DNA of 64,000 bases from RHKX01 sp041393495 (GTDB taxonomy: Bacteria > Actinomycetota > Thermoleophilia > Solirubrobacterales > 70-9), in contig JAWKKA010000002.1 of assembly GCA_041393495.1 (NCBI GenBank), positions 147,157 through 211,156 on the forward strand, read 5' to 3'. This document shows positions 40,640 through 48,388 of the stretch, one piece after another; the stretch's first letter is position 1, and every line of letters begins with the position of its first letter. The notes under the pieces are model-generated. The model worked only from the letters and a program-made list of their open reading frames with translations. It had not been told where the DNA came from and did no database searches. The translations under genes and the position numbers were made by a program.

Positions 40640-41641
40640 ATGGGACTGCAAGGGGACCAGCGCGCGCTGTTGCAGCTTCTTTGCGAGCGCGGGCAGAGCT
40701 ACGAAGACATCGCGGGCCTCCTCGGCGGCGCCCCCGACGATGTCCATGAGCGCGCCCGCGCGGCCCTCGCCGAGGTCGGCGGCGCCGACCCCGACGCCGA
40801 AGTTGGCCTCACCGACTACCTGCTCGGACAGGCCGATCCGATCGGCCGGGCCGATGCGATCCGCCACCTGCAGAGCGATCCCGCGGCGCTCGACCTCGCC
40901 CGGCGAATCCAGGCGGCCCTCGCCGAGATCGCTCCCGAGGCGCGGCAGCCGACCCTGCCGGAGCCACGTGGCAAGCGCCGCAAGGCGGCGCTGCCGGACC
41001 GCTCGGAGGCGCCCGCGGCCGGCGTGGAGCCCGCCGGCGCCGAAGCGGACGCCGCCGTGCGGCGCCGCCGGGCGCTGCTCGCCGGGCTCGTTGCGCTCGG
41101 CGTCGTCCTCGTCTTCGCGATCCTTGCCGCGGCCGGCACGTTCTCCGGCTCCGACTCGGGCTCCGATGGCACCACGGCGACGACCGCGACGGATGTCGAG
41201 CGGAACATCACGACCGTGCCGCTGAAGCCGGTCGGCGGCAGCGGCGTCGCCGGAAAGACCGTCTTCGGCCTCGTCTCCGATCCGCAGCAGCTCTACGTCG
41301 ATGTCGACGTCCAGGGCCTCGATCCCAATCTCGAGCGCGGCAAGTCCTACCTCGTCTGGCTGATGGTCGGCGACAGCGCCGGCTACCCGATCGATCGACT
41401 CGAGGCCGATCCGAACGGCGGCTTCTCGGGACGCCTGGCGGTGCCGACGCCGATCGCCGTCGTCGTCGGCAACCAGGCCCGCTCGGTGCGCATCTCCGCG
41501 ACCCCGGTCGGTCGCCTGCAGTCGGAGATCGAGCAGGCGACCGAGCAGAAGGTGCCGATCCTGCCGTTCACGGGCAAGGAGCTGGCGAGCGGCGAGATCC
41601 CGCTCGTCAAGGGCGGCGGGAGCAGCGGTCAGGGCGGCTGA
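40640..41641 (+). CDS. Membrane protein joining a sigma-region-4-like HTH, an anti-sigma-like domain and an RskA-like exterior
   Basis: This encodes 333 residues. Residues 5-45 (DQRALLQLLCERGQSYEDIA and following) follow the sigma-70 region 4 pattern of a tyrosine-glutamate-aspartate-ile helix-turn-helix. Residues 57-96 (LTDYLLGQADPIGRADAIRH) follow the pattern of anti-sigma N-terminal domains but without the zinc-binding HxxxCxxC. A basic linker precedes one transmembrane helix (145-166). The exterior (about 190-310) resembles the RskA C-terminal domain (YLVWLMVGDSAGYPI, GGFSGRLAVP). It may be a membrane-tethered transcription regulator. No ECF sigma gene adjoins. Domain assignments are by eye. 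Confidence 0.65.
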   Translation: MGLQGDQRALLQLLCERGQSYEDIAGLLGGAPDDVHERARAALAEVGGADPDAEVGLTDYLLGQADPIGRADAIRHLQSDPAALDLARRIQAALAEIAPEARQPTLPEPRGKRRKAALPDRSEAPAAGVEPAGAEADAAVRRRRALLAGLVALGVVLVFAILAAAGTFSGSDSGSDGTTATTATDVERNITTVPLKPVGGSGVAGKTVFGLVSDPQQLYVDVDVQGLDPNLERGKSYLVWLMVGDSAGYPIDRLEADPNGGFSGRLAVPTPIAVVVGNQARSVRISATPVGRLQSEIEQATEQKVPILPFTGKELASGEIPLVKGGGSSGQGG

Positions 41642-41685
41642 GCGGCCACCGGGGCGGCGCTGCGCCCGGCACCGAGGCCGCTGGG

Positions 41686-43326
41686 TCAGGCCTCCACGAG
41701 CTTGCCCGGGTTCATGATCCCGGCGGGGTCGAGGCGCTCCTTGACCGCGCGGATCGCCTCGATGCCGAGCTCGCCCACCTCCGATCGCATGTAGGGAAGG
41801 TGGTCGCGGCCGACGGCGTGGTGGTGGGTGATCGTGCCGCCCTCGGCGACGATCGCCTCGCAGGCGGCGCGCTTGAGCTCGCCCCATTGCTCGATCTCGG
41901 CGCCACGACGGGCCGGGGTCAGGAACGTGAAGTAGAGGCTCGCTCCGTCGCGATAGACGTGCGAGACGTGGCACATCACGATGCCCGGCCGCCCGGCCGC
42001 GTCCATCGTTCGACGCAGGGCCGCCGCGACCGCCGCGTGGAGATCGTCGAGGCGCCCATAGACGTGCGAGGTCTCGAGCGTCTCGACGAGGATCCCGCGA
42101 TCGATCAGGACGTCGCGCAGGTGCGGTCCCTCGTAGCGGCCATGCGCCCACGATCGCCCCGGCGACGCCCCGAGCGGGACCGCCCGGCCGGCGCGAAGCA
42201 GCCGGCGCGAGAGCTGCCGGCGGCGTTCGACATCCTCGCGCCCGCCCTCCCAGCCGACGATCAGCATGCAGCCGTCGCGGCGCCCCCGGGCGCGCAGGTA
42301 GGCGTCGAGCCCGTGGCGCTTCGCGCCGCTGAGACCGGACATCGCCAGCGAGACTCTGGTCTCCTCGCGGTCGGAGAGGCGGACGACGTCCGGCAGAGCA
42401 CCGCCCTGGGCGAGGCCGCGGACGATCTCGATCCCGTCCGCGAACCCGGGCGCGAACCAGCCCTCATAGCGACGCCGCTCGGGAGCCGGGCGGATCCGGA
42501 CCGTGACGTCGGTGATCACGCCGAGGACGCCCTCGGAGCCGAGCACGAGCTCGCGCAGCGACGGCCCCGCCGCGCTGTGCGGGGTCTCGAGCGTCCGCAG
42601 CGAGCCGGCCGGGCTCGTCAGCTCGAGCGCGGTCGCGAGCGCGTCGAAGCGGCCGTACCCGCTGGAGGCCTGCCCGGCCGAGCGCGTCGCCGCGTAGCCG
42701 CCGATCGTCGCGTAGCGGTAGGACTGCGGGAAGTGGCCGAGCGTGAAGCCCTCCGAGCTCAGCGCCGCCTCGGCCTCGGGGCCGCGCAGCCCCGGTCCGA
42801 GCCGGGCGGTCATCGAGATCGGATCGACCGCCGCGCCGCGCAGCGCCGTCAGGTCGAGCGCGATGAGGCGGTCGAAGCGGCCACGGACGGGCGCAACGCC
42901 GCCGACGACGCTGGTGCCGCCGCCGAACGGGACCACAGCGACCCCGGCCGTTGCGCAGGCCTCGAGGACGGCGGCCACCCGGTCGCGGTCGGCCGGCGCC
43001 ACGATCGCGTCGGGAGCTTCCTCGACGACCCCGCGGCGCATCCGGATCAGGTCCGGGTAGCCCTTGCCGAAGGCGTGGCGGACACGATCCTCGGCGGCGG
43101 TGCTGACCGCGTCCTCGCCGCCGGCGGCCGCGAGCACCGCCTCGGGAAGCGGTTCGGGCGTAGCGATCCGGATCGCGGTCAGCGGCACCGATCCGGGCGA
43201 CTCCGACTCACCGAGCTCCGCGCGCAGCATCGCCTCGGCCGCCGCGCCGATGGCGGACCGGTGGCCGACCTCGCCCCAGCGGTCGTAGGCGGCGTCACGG
43301 CGCAGCATCTCCCGGGTCGGCGTCAT
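41686..43326 (-). CDS. FAD-linked oxidase of the alkyl-dihydroxyacetonephosphate synthase type
   Basis: This encodes 546 residues. The N-terminus (REMLRRDAAYDRWGEVG) recalls the RWGW-like opening of alkyl-DHAP synthase. The FAD (PCMH) domain has VVPFGGGTSVVGGVAP near 133-148 and TIGGYAATRSAGQASSGYG near 205-223. The C-terminal half ends with GTITHHHAVGRDHLPYM, matching the active-site histidine run of alkyl-DHAP synthase, and DPAGIMNPGKL. Such enzymes replace an acyl group by a fatty alcohol to begin ether-lipid synthesis; relatives are D-lactate/glycolate oxidases. Its start overlaps the preceding SRPBCC gene (ATGA). Confidence 0.85.
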   Translation of the reverse strand: MTPTREMLRRDAAYDRWGEVGHRSAIGAAAEAMLRAELGESESPGSVPLTAIRIATPEPLPEAVLAAAGGEDAVSTAAEDRVRHAFGKGYPDLIRMRRGVVEEAPDAIVAPADRDRVAAVLEACATAGVAVVPFGGGTSVVGGVAPVRGRFDRLIALDLTALRGAAVDPISMTARLGPGLRGPEAEAALSSEGFTLGHFPQSYRYATIGGYAATRSAGQASSGYGRFDALATALELTSPAGSLRTLETPHSAAGPSLRELVLGSEGVLGVITDVTVRIRPAPERRRYEGWFAPGFADGIEIVRGLAQGGALPDVVRLSDREETRVSLAMSGLSGAKRHGLDAYLRARGRRDGCMLIVGWEGGREDVERRRQLSRRLLRAGRAVPLGASPGRSWAHGRYEGPHLRDVLIDRGILVETLETSHVYGRLDDLHAAVAAALRRTMDAAGRPGIVMCHVSHVYRDGASLYFTFLTPARRGAEIEQWGELKRAACEAIVAEGGTITHHHAVGRDHLPYMRSEVGELGIEAIRAVKERLDPAGIMNPGKLVEA

Positions 43327-43799
43327 CCGCTCACCGCTCCGCGTGCGACCGCGCGCTCGATGCCGTCGAGCGCCGTCTCGAGGGTACGTCCGGTCGCGCG
43401 CTTCATCAGCATCGAGCCTAGTCGGGACACTCCCCGCAGCCGTCGCCGGGCCTCGACCGTCACCGCGGTCTCGGCGCCGGCGCCGGCGTCATCGAGCCGG
43501 ATCTCGATCTCGGCGCTGCGCAGGAAGCCCTCGAACGGGGTCCCTTCGAGCTGCTGGGCCCAGACGAGCCGCCGGCCCGCGGTCGCAGCCGTGCAGCGGT
43601 AGTCGGCCCGGACCGTGCGGCCCTTGCGGGTCGTCATCACCTGCGTGAACCGGGCCCGACGGTCGCCGGGCCCGCCCTCGACGTCCTCGACGCGGTCGGT
43701 CTCCGGAAACCAGCGCGGCAGGTTGTGCGGGTCGGCGATGAGCGACCAGATCGATGCGGCGCTTGCTCCGATCGCGCGGCTCCGTGCGATCGTCGGCAT
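43323..43799 (-). CDS. SRPBCC (polyketide cyclase/START-like) protein
   Basis: This encodes 158 residues. IARSRAIGASAASIWSLIADPHNLPRW is the opening helix-grip pattern (strand, helix, W/L-rich loop), with IEIRLDDAGAGAETAVTVEA as later strands and a long C-terminal helix. The fold binds hydrophobic ligands; no catalytic residues can be named. An alternative TTG at 43817 would overlap the ftsR stop (TTGA) and add six residues. It is coupled to the downstream flavoenzyme by ATGA overlap, which suggests a common lipid-related substrate. Confidence 0.75.
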   Translation of the reverse strand: MPTIARSRAIGASAASIWSLIADPHNLPRWFPETDRVEDVEGGPGDRRARFTQVMTTRKGRTVRADYRCTAATAGRRLVWAQQLEGTPFEGFLRSAEIEIRLDDAGAGAETAVTVEARRRLRGVSRLGSMLMKRATGRTLETALDGIERAVARGAVSG

Positions 43800-43813
43800 C
43801 CCCCGCCCCAGCC

Positions 43814-44554
43814 TCAACCGCGCAGGCGCCTGAGGTCGCGGACCAGCAGCAGGTGCTTGAGCTGCGTGCAGGTCGCCGCGAGGCCCTCGAGGCTTTCGAG
43901 CGCCTCCTTGCGGCGGGCCGGGCTCCGCGACCGCAGCGATGGCGCCATCAGCTGCTCGAGCAGCGCCGCCTCGCGATCGGCCGAGGTACGGAAGACCCGC
44001 ATGTTGCGGCCGCCGACCCCGAACCTCGACAGCTCCGACGCGGCCCGGACGATCTCGACGTCGGTCTCGTCGAAGAGCTTCGACCCGTTCCGCTGCGTCG
44101 GCTGGACGATCCCGAAGTCCTCGAGCTCGCGGATGAGCTCGGGGGTCGCGCCGGTCTGCTCGAGCACCTCGTCGAGCCCGACGAACTCGTCGGGCTCCTC
44201 GAGCGTCATCGCCCGGCGGCTCGCCGCCGCCCGCACTCCCCGTTCGCGCTCGCCACCGATCTTGCCGGCGGCGAGCTCCTGCCGGATCACGCGCAGGGGC
44301 AGGAACTCGTCACGCTGCATCCGCAGGATCGCGCGCAGCTGCTCGACGTCGGCCTGGCTGTAGAGGCGGTAGCCGCCCCGGGTCCGCCGCGGCGCCAGCA
44401 GCTTCTGGTCCTCGAGGTAGCGGATCTTGGATATCGAGATGTCGTCGAACTCCTGCCCAAGCACCTTGCAGACGGCGCCGATCGTCAACGCCTTGCGGGG
44501 CCGCGAGTCCCGTGCCTCGGCGGAGCGTCCCGCCGGCTTCGTCGCCCCTTCCAT
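43814..44554 (-). CDS. ftsR: MerR-family regulator, FtsR-like
   Basis: This encodes 246 residues. The MerR HTH (LTIGAVCKVLGQEFDDISIS, then KIRYLEDQKLLAPRRTRGGYRLY) spans about 23-70. The insertion in the first helix pair matches the FtsR type rather than metal-sensing MerR proteins. A long linker, a second HTH-like stretch (TPELIRELEDFGIVQPTQRNG, about 135-155) and a coiled tail follow. In Corynebacterium FtsR activates ftsZ and lies beside the FHA gene odhI, the same pairing as here. FHA ends 3 bases before this gene. The internal promoter with a palindrome at 45361-45375 could be autoregulatory. Confidence 0.85.
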   Translation of the reverse strand: MEGATKPAGRSAEARDSRPRKALTIGAVCKVLGQEFDDISISKIRYLEDQKLLAPRRTRGGYRLYSQADVEQLRAILRMQRDEFLPLRVIRQELAAGKIGGERERGVRAAASRRAMTLEEPDEFVGLDEVLEQTGATPELIRELEDFGIVQPTQRNGSKLFDETDVEIVRAASELSRFGVGGRNMRVFRTSADREAALLEQLMAPSLRSRSPARRKEALESLEGLAATCTQLKHLLLVRDLRRLRG

Positions 44555-44557
44555 CGA

Positions 44558-45028
44558 TCAGCGCTCCAGGTAGCTGAGCTTGAACTTGCCGACCTGGATC
44601 TCGTCTCCGTCCTCGAGCAGATGCGACTCGATCCGGTGGCGATTCACGTAGGTCCCGTTCAGCGAGCCGAGGTCGTCGATGTAGAGACCGTCGCGACGCC
44701 GGACGAGCAGCGCGTGGTTGCGGGACACGGTGACGTCGTCGAGGAAGATCGGGGCGTCCGGCGTGCGGCCGATGCTCATCCGCTCCTGGTCGACGACGAA
44801 GCTCTCACCGGCGCGACCGCCGCCGGAGCGGATCACCAGGGCGGCGCCCGCTTCCTCGACCACGCGGTCGATGTCGATCGGCTGGAAATCGCCGGTCTCG
44901 GCGATCTTGTAGGTCAGCGTCGAGGGCTCCTCGGTCCCCTCGGCGCGGCCCAGGTAGGCACCGCACTTCTGGCAGTAGTTGGCGCCCTCGTCGTTGACGA
45001 AGCCGCATTCGTGGCAGTGCAGGGCCAT
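44558..45028 (-). CDS. Zinc-ribbon FHA-domain protein, GarA/OdhI-like
   Basis: This encodes 156 residues. The N-terminus has a CxxC zinc ribbon (LHCHECGFVNDEGANYCQKCG, Cys pairs near 5-8 and 19-22). A Thr-rich segment GTEEPSTLTYKI follows where GarA and OdhI carry regulated threonines. The FHA domain (about 82-150) has MSIGRTPDAPIFLDD, VSRNHALLVR and LGSLNGTYVNRHRI, with the phosphothreonine-binding Arg, Ser and Asn-Gly. In actinobacteria these proteins, switched by Ser/Thr kinases, control 2-oxoglutarate dehydrogenase and glutamate metabolism. The ribbon is extra relative to GarA. It lies between the RsiG-like gene and ftsR. Confidence 0.85.
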   Translation of the reverse strand: MALHCHECGFVNDEGANYCQKCGAYLGRAEGTEEPSTLTYKIAETGDFQPIDIDRVVEEAGAALVIRSGGGRAGESFVVDQERMSIGRTPDAPIFLDDVTVSRNHALLVRRRDGLYIDDLGSLNGTYVNRHRIESHLLEDGDEIQVGKFKLSYLER

Positions 45029-45034
45029 CCCCGG

Positions 45035-45292
45035 CTAGACCCCGCCTTCGCCGCTGACCCGTCCGGCAAGGATCTCGGTGAGCTTGTCGACGTCGGCGCC
45101 CGTGATCGTCGTCCCGCCGGCCTCGCGATTGCTGCGCAGGCGGTTGACGAGCTCGGCCCGGAGGATGTCGATCTTGCCGTGCAGCATCCGCCGTCGGTAG
45201 GAGACCTCCCGCTCCTCGCGGGTGAGCTCGTCGATCGTCTCCTTCAGCTCCTCGTCGCTCATCGCACCGATATCGGGGAAGGTCTCGTCCAT
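45035..45292 (-). CDS. RsiG-like small coiled-coil protein with c-di-GMP-type motif
   Basis: This encodes 85 residues (ATG; a GTG one codon upstream is possible). Two helices are predicted: SDEELKETIDELTREEREVSYRRR-like and HGKIDILRAELVNRLRSN. The stretch E-REV-S-YR-R-RML-H-GKI-D fits the RsiG signature E(X)3S(X)2R(X)3Q(X)3D except that the Gln is His. RsiG is an anti-sigma factor that binds c-di-GMP through this motif and sequesters WhiG in Streptomyces; single-motif forms in early actinobacteria act as homodimers. Whether this variant binds c-di-GMP or a sigma factor is untested. No whiG is in the window. FHA follows 6 bases later. Confidence 0.7.
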   Translation of the reverse strand: MDETFPDIGAMSDEELKETIDELTREEREVSYRRRMLHGKIDILRAELVNRLRSNREAGGTTITGADVDKLTEILAGRVSGEGGV

Positions 45293-45348
45293 CACTCACC
45301 CAGCTTTCGTCGTCGGTCCCAGCAGCCGGCAGATCGCCGGTACGAGCG

Positions 45349-45376
45349 ATTATAGGCCGGTGACCCGAAGGGTCAA
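45349..45376 (-). promoter_or_regulatory. Consensus promoter of rsiG-like-FHA-ftsR with overlapping palindrome
   Basis: On the minus strand TTGACC (45376-45371) and a perfect TATAAT (45354-45349) are separated by 16 bases. The expected transcript starts about 50 bases before the ATG at 45292. The -35 overlaps TGACCCGAAGGGTCA (45361-45375), an exact 6-3-6 palindrome, a candidate operator. The pgsA stop codon lies within it. Confidence 0.8.
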
Positions 45377-46041
45377 TCAGAACTTGAAGGTTGAACCGCC
45401 CGCTGCACGCCCTCGCCCCCGGCGCGGACCCTGCGGGCCGCGGTCCGGACGTAGAGCACGGTCGCCAGCACCGACAGCGCGACGCCGACGCAGAAGCCGA
45501 TCTCGATGATCGTCCAGTCGAGGACCATCGACCAGAAGATCCCGCCCATGATCAGGAAGACCGCGATCCGGCCGACCCAGGTGATCTCGAGGTCGGCGCC
45601 ATGGCGAAGCCCGTACCGGGCGAGCGCCAGCGTCACGACCTCGCGCGCGACGAGCAACGCGATCGCCACGCGCGGCAGCAGCTCGAAGTGCCAGCAGACG
45701 ACGGCGCCGGCGAGGATCGTCAGGCGATCGACGACCGGATCGAGGAGCGCGCCGAGCCGGCTGTACTGGCCGGTCGCGCGGGCGACGAAGCCGTCGGCGA
45801 GGTCGCCGAGCGCGATCGCCAGGAAGATCGCCGACGCGAGCGCGTCGCGCCCGTCGCCGGAGCCGAGCGCGATGGCGAGGAACACCGGGATCGCCGCGAG
45901 CCGGACGTAGCCGATCAGGTTCGGGAGCGTGAACGGGCGCAGCGGCTGTCCGGCCCGCGTCGCGGCCGGCTCCGGCCCCGAGCGGTCGATGCCGAGCAGC
46001 CGGCGGCGGGAGATCGGCCTGCGCTTCCCCGGGGAAGCCAC
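45373..46041 (-). CDS. pgsA: CDP-alcohol phosphatidyltransferase (PgsA-like)
   Basis: This encodes 222 residues. The CDP-alcohol motif D-x2-DG-x2-AR-x8-G-x3-D-x3-D reads DLADGFVARATGQYSRLGAL, LDPVVDR, near 78-104. Five to six hydrophobic segments follow (LIGYVRLAAIPVFLAIAL, ALASAIFLAIAL, LTILAGAVVCW, RIAVFLIMGGIFWSMV, GFCVGVALSVLATVLYV). It most likely transfers a phosphatidyl group to glycerol-3-phosphate; other acceptors (inositol phosphate) are possible. It begins 3 bases after proS and shares a transcript. The basic N-terminus is cytoplasmic. Confidence 0.85.
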   Translation of the reverse strand: MASPGKRRPISRRRLLGIDRSGPEPAATRAGQPLRPFTLPNLIGYVRLAAIPVFLAIALGSGDGRDALASAIFLAIALGDLADGFVARATGQYSRLGALLDPVVDRLTILAGAVVCWHFELLPRVAIALLVAREVVTLALARYGLRHGADLEITWVGRIAVFLIMGGIFWSMVLDWTIIEIGFCVGVALSVLATVLYVRTAARRVRAGGEGVQRAVQPSSSD

Positions 46042-46044
46042 CGG

Positions 46045-47733
46045 TCAGCTCAGTCCCTGAAGGATCCCCCGGACCGCGGCCGGCGCGTCGGCGAGCGGCA
46101 CCCGCTCCTCCTCCCCGCCGGCTCGCGCCCGTACCTCGACGACGCCATCGGCGAGGCCGCGCTTGCCGACGGTGACCCGCAGCGGGCAGCCGAGCAGCTC
46201 GGCATCGGTCAGCTTCTCGCCGGGGCCGGCGCCGGGGCGGTCGTCGAGCAGGGTCTCGATGCCGGCCGACCGGAGGCCGTCGTAGAGCCGCTCGGCGGCC
46301 TCGGCCACCTCGTCGCTGCCCTTGCCGAGCGCGCAGACGTGGACCTGCCAGGGCGCGATCGGGGGCGGCCAGACGATCCCGAGCTCGTCCGCGCGCTGCT
46401 CGACGGCGGCGGCGACGATCCGGGCCGGGCCGATCCCGTAGCTGCCCATCACGATCGGGCGCTCGACGCCCTCGGGGTCGAGGTAGGTCGCGCCGAGCGA
46501 CTCCGAGTAGCGCGTCCCGAGCTTGAAGATGTTGCCGACCTCGATCGCCGTCTCGATCTCGATCGGGCTCCCGTCGGCGGTCAGATCGCCGGCCTCGACG
46601 GTGCGGATGTCGCAGGGCTCGAAGCCGAAATCGCGGCCGGGCTCGACTCCGATCAGGTGCGCGTCGGGCCGGTTGGCGCCGGTGACGAGGCCGTGCCCGC
46701 CGACGGCCTCGTCCATCAGCACCCGGATGTCGGTCCCGACCGGGCCGATGAAGCCGACCGGCCCGATCGCCGCCTCGATCTCCTCCGGGCGGGCCTGCCG
46801 GACGGCGGTGCCGAGATGGTTGGCGAGCTTGACCTCGTTGAGGCGGTGGTCGCCGCGAACGAGGGCGAGGAGCAATGCCCCGTCGCCGGCGACGACGGGC
46901 ATCGCCTTGATCAGCGCGCCGCTCGGCACCCCGAGCGCCCCGGCGACCTCGGCGACGGTCGTCATGCCCGGCGTCGGCGCCTCCCGCGGCGCGTCGAGCG
47001 GCGGCGGCAGCTCGACCGGCCGGGCGACCGCGCTGGCGACCTCGACGTTGGCCGCGTACCCGGGCGCCAGCGCGACCTCGTTCTCGCCGGCCGGGCACGG
47101 CGCCATGTACTCGTGGGCGCCGGAGCCGCCCATCATCCCGACGTCGGACTCGACGGCGTAGAAGCGCAGCCCGCAGCGCTCGAAGATCCGCTCGTAGGCG
47201 CCCGCCTGCAGCTCGTAGCTGCGGTCGAGCCCCTCCTCGTCGCGATCGAACGAGTAGGCGTCCTTCATCGTGAACTCGCGCGTCCGCAGGATCCCGGCCC
47301 GCGGCCGCGGCTCGTCCCGCTCCTTCGTCTGCAGGTGGTAGAGCATCAGCGGCAGCTCCCGGTAGGAGCGGACGTCGCGGGCGACGTGCGAGGTGACCGC
47401 CTCCTCGTGAGTCATCGCGAGGACCAGCTCCGAGTCCCTGCGATCGCGGAGCTTGAACAGCTCCTCGATCGCGTAGCGCCCCGTCCGCCGCCACGGCTCG
47501 GCCGGCTGCAGCACCGGCATCAGCATCTCGTGGGCGCCGATCGCGTCCATCTCCTCGCGGATCACCTGCTCGACCTTCTTGACCGAGCGGTAGCCGGCCG
47601 GCATCCACGTCCACAGCCCGGCGCCGAGCTGGCGGACGAGCCCGGCGCGCACCATCAGCACGTGTGAGCGGGCCTCGGCATCGGCGGGGGCGTCCTTGAG
47701 CGTCGGCAGCAGGTAGTTGGACAGTCTGGTCAT
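46045..47733 (-). CDS. proS: Prolyl-tRNA synthetase, bacterial type
   Basis: This encodes 562 residues. Class II motifs are present: motif 1 GLWTWMPAGYRSVKKVEQ with VIREEMDAIGA, motif 2 REFTMKDAYSF near 157 and motif 3 near 425 (VMGSYGIGPARI). An insertion domain of YbaK type (about 240-375) lies between motifs 2 and 3, as expected for bacterial ProRS; it edits Ala-tRNA(Pro). A C-terminal anticodon-binding domain completes it. It follows the GNAT gene by 27 bases and precedes pgsA by 3 bases. No ribosome-binding site is clear. Confidence 0.97.
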   Translation of the reverse strand: MTRLSNYLLPTLKDAPADAEARSHVLMVRAGLVRQLGAGLWTWMPAGYRSVKKVEQVIREEMDAIGAHEMLMPVLQPAEPWRRTGRYAIEELFKLRDRRDSELVLAMTHEEAVTSHVARDVRSYRELPLMLYHLQTKERDEPRPRAGILRTREFTMKDAYSFDRDEEGLDRSYELQAGAYERIFERCGLRFYAVESDVGMMGGSGAHEYMAPCPAGENEVALAPGYAANVEVASAVARPVELPPPLDAPREAPTPGMTTVAEVAGALGVPSGALIKAMPVVAGDGALLLALVRGDHRLNEVKLANHLGTAVRQARPEEIEAAIGPVGFIGPVGTDIRVLMDEAVGGHGLVTGANRPDAHLIGVEPGRDFGFEPCDIRTVEAGDLTADGSPIEIETAIEVGNIFKLGTRYSESLGATYLDPEGVERPIVMGSYGIGPARIVAAAVEQRADELGIVWPPPIAPWQVHVCALGKGSDEVAEAAERLYDGLRSAGIETLLDDRPGAGPGEKLTDAELLGCPLRVTVGKRGLADGVVEVRARAGGEEERVPLADAPAAVRGILQGLS

Positions 47734-47760
47734 CGGGGGTGCGAGGCGGCTGCGAACGAG

Positions 47761-48234
47761 CTACCAGGCGTCGATCTCGTAGGCCAGCCAGGTCGACTTC
47801 TCGGCGCCGATCCCATCGTAGAGCCGCTGGGCGGTCGCGTTGTCCGGCGCCGTCTCCCAGACGAGCTTCGCCGCCGCGCGCTTGCGGCAGAGGGCGCGGC
47901 AGTGCTCGATCAACGCCCGGCCGACGCCGAGGCCACGCGCCTCAGGGACGACGTAGAGATCGTTGAGGACGCCGATCCGCGCGGCGTCGAGCGTCTGCCA
48001 GGTCCAGAAGACCGTCGCGAAGCCGAGCGGGCGCCCCTCCGGATCACGGGCGATCGCCTGCTCGCCCTCGGTCGGGTCGTCGATCAGCGCCCGGCAGAGC
48101 GCAACGAGCCGGTCGTCGCGGGGGCTCACCTCGTAGAAGTCGCAGTAGGCCCGCAGCATCGGCATCAGGGCCGGCAGATCGACGACGTCGACCCGGTCGA
48201 TCCGAACGCCGCCGCTGCTGTCGGTCGCGCCCAC
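47761..48234 (-). CDS. GNAT-family N-acetyltransferase
   Basis: This encodes 157 residues from a GTG that follows TAGAGT by 6 bases. The acetyl-CoA-binding motif is LYVVPEARGLGVGRALIEHC near 93-112, followed by LVWETAPDNATAQRLYDGIG, the usual WxTxxxNxxAxxLY signature. The last strand ends KSTWLAYEIDAW. Substrate unknown: it may acetylate a small amine or a protein N-terminus. It is probably the first gene of the proS-pgsA transcript, since 27 bases separate it from proS. Confidence 0.88.
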   Translation of the reverse strand: MGATDSSGGVRIDRVDVVDLPALMPMLRAYCDFYEVSPRDDRLVALCRALIDDPTEGEQAIARDPEGRPLGFATVFWTWQTLDAARIGVLNDLYVVPEARGLGVGRALIEHCRALCRKRAAAKLVWETAPDNATAQRLYDGIGAEKSTWLAYEIDAW

Positions 48235-48240
48235 GCCCCC

Positions 48241-48246
48241 ACTCTA
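48241..48246 (-). promoter_or_regulatory. -10-like TAGAGT before the GNAT gene
   Basis: TAGAGT on the minus strand is followed by 6 bases and the GTG at 48234. Confidence 0.45.
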
Positions 48247-48388
48247 TGGCGCGGAGCCGCAAGCGGGCGGGAACCTCGCTGCCGTGCGCCCGGACCGGCG
48301 AGAGGCACGGTGGGGCGCATCGCGCCGGATATCCGCCGCCGGCCGCCCCAGCGCTGCTGCACCGAAGCCGGAGCTCGGCCGGGCGTCG

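Noticed and set aside
45391..47667. Long plus-strand open frame (758 codons) opposite proS and pgsA
   Set aside because: The opposite strand encodes well-recognised prolyl-tRNA synthetase and a CDP-alcohol transferase. The long frame is a mirror of GC-rich codon usage, with Arg/Asp/Gly-rich low-complexity translation.
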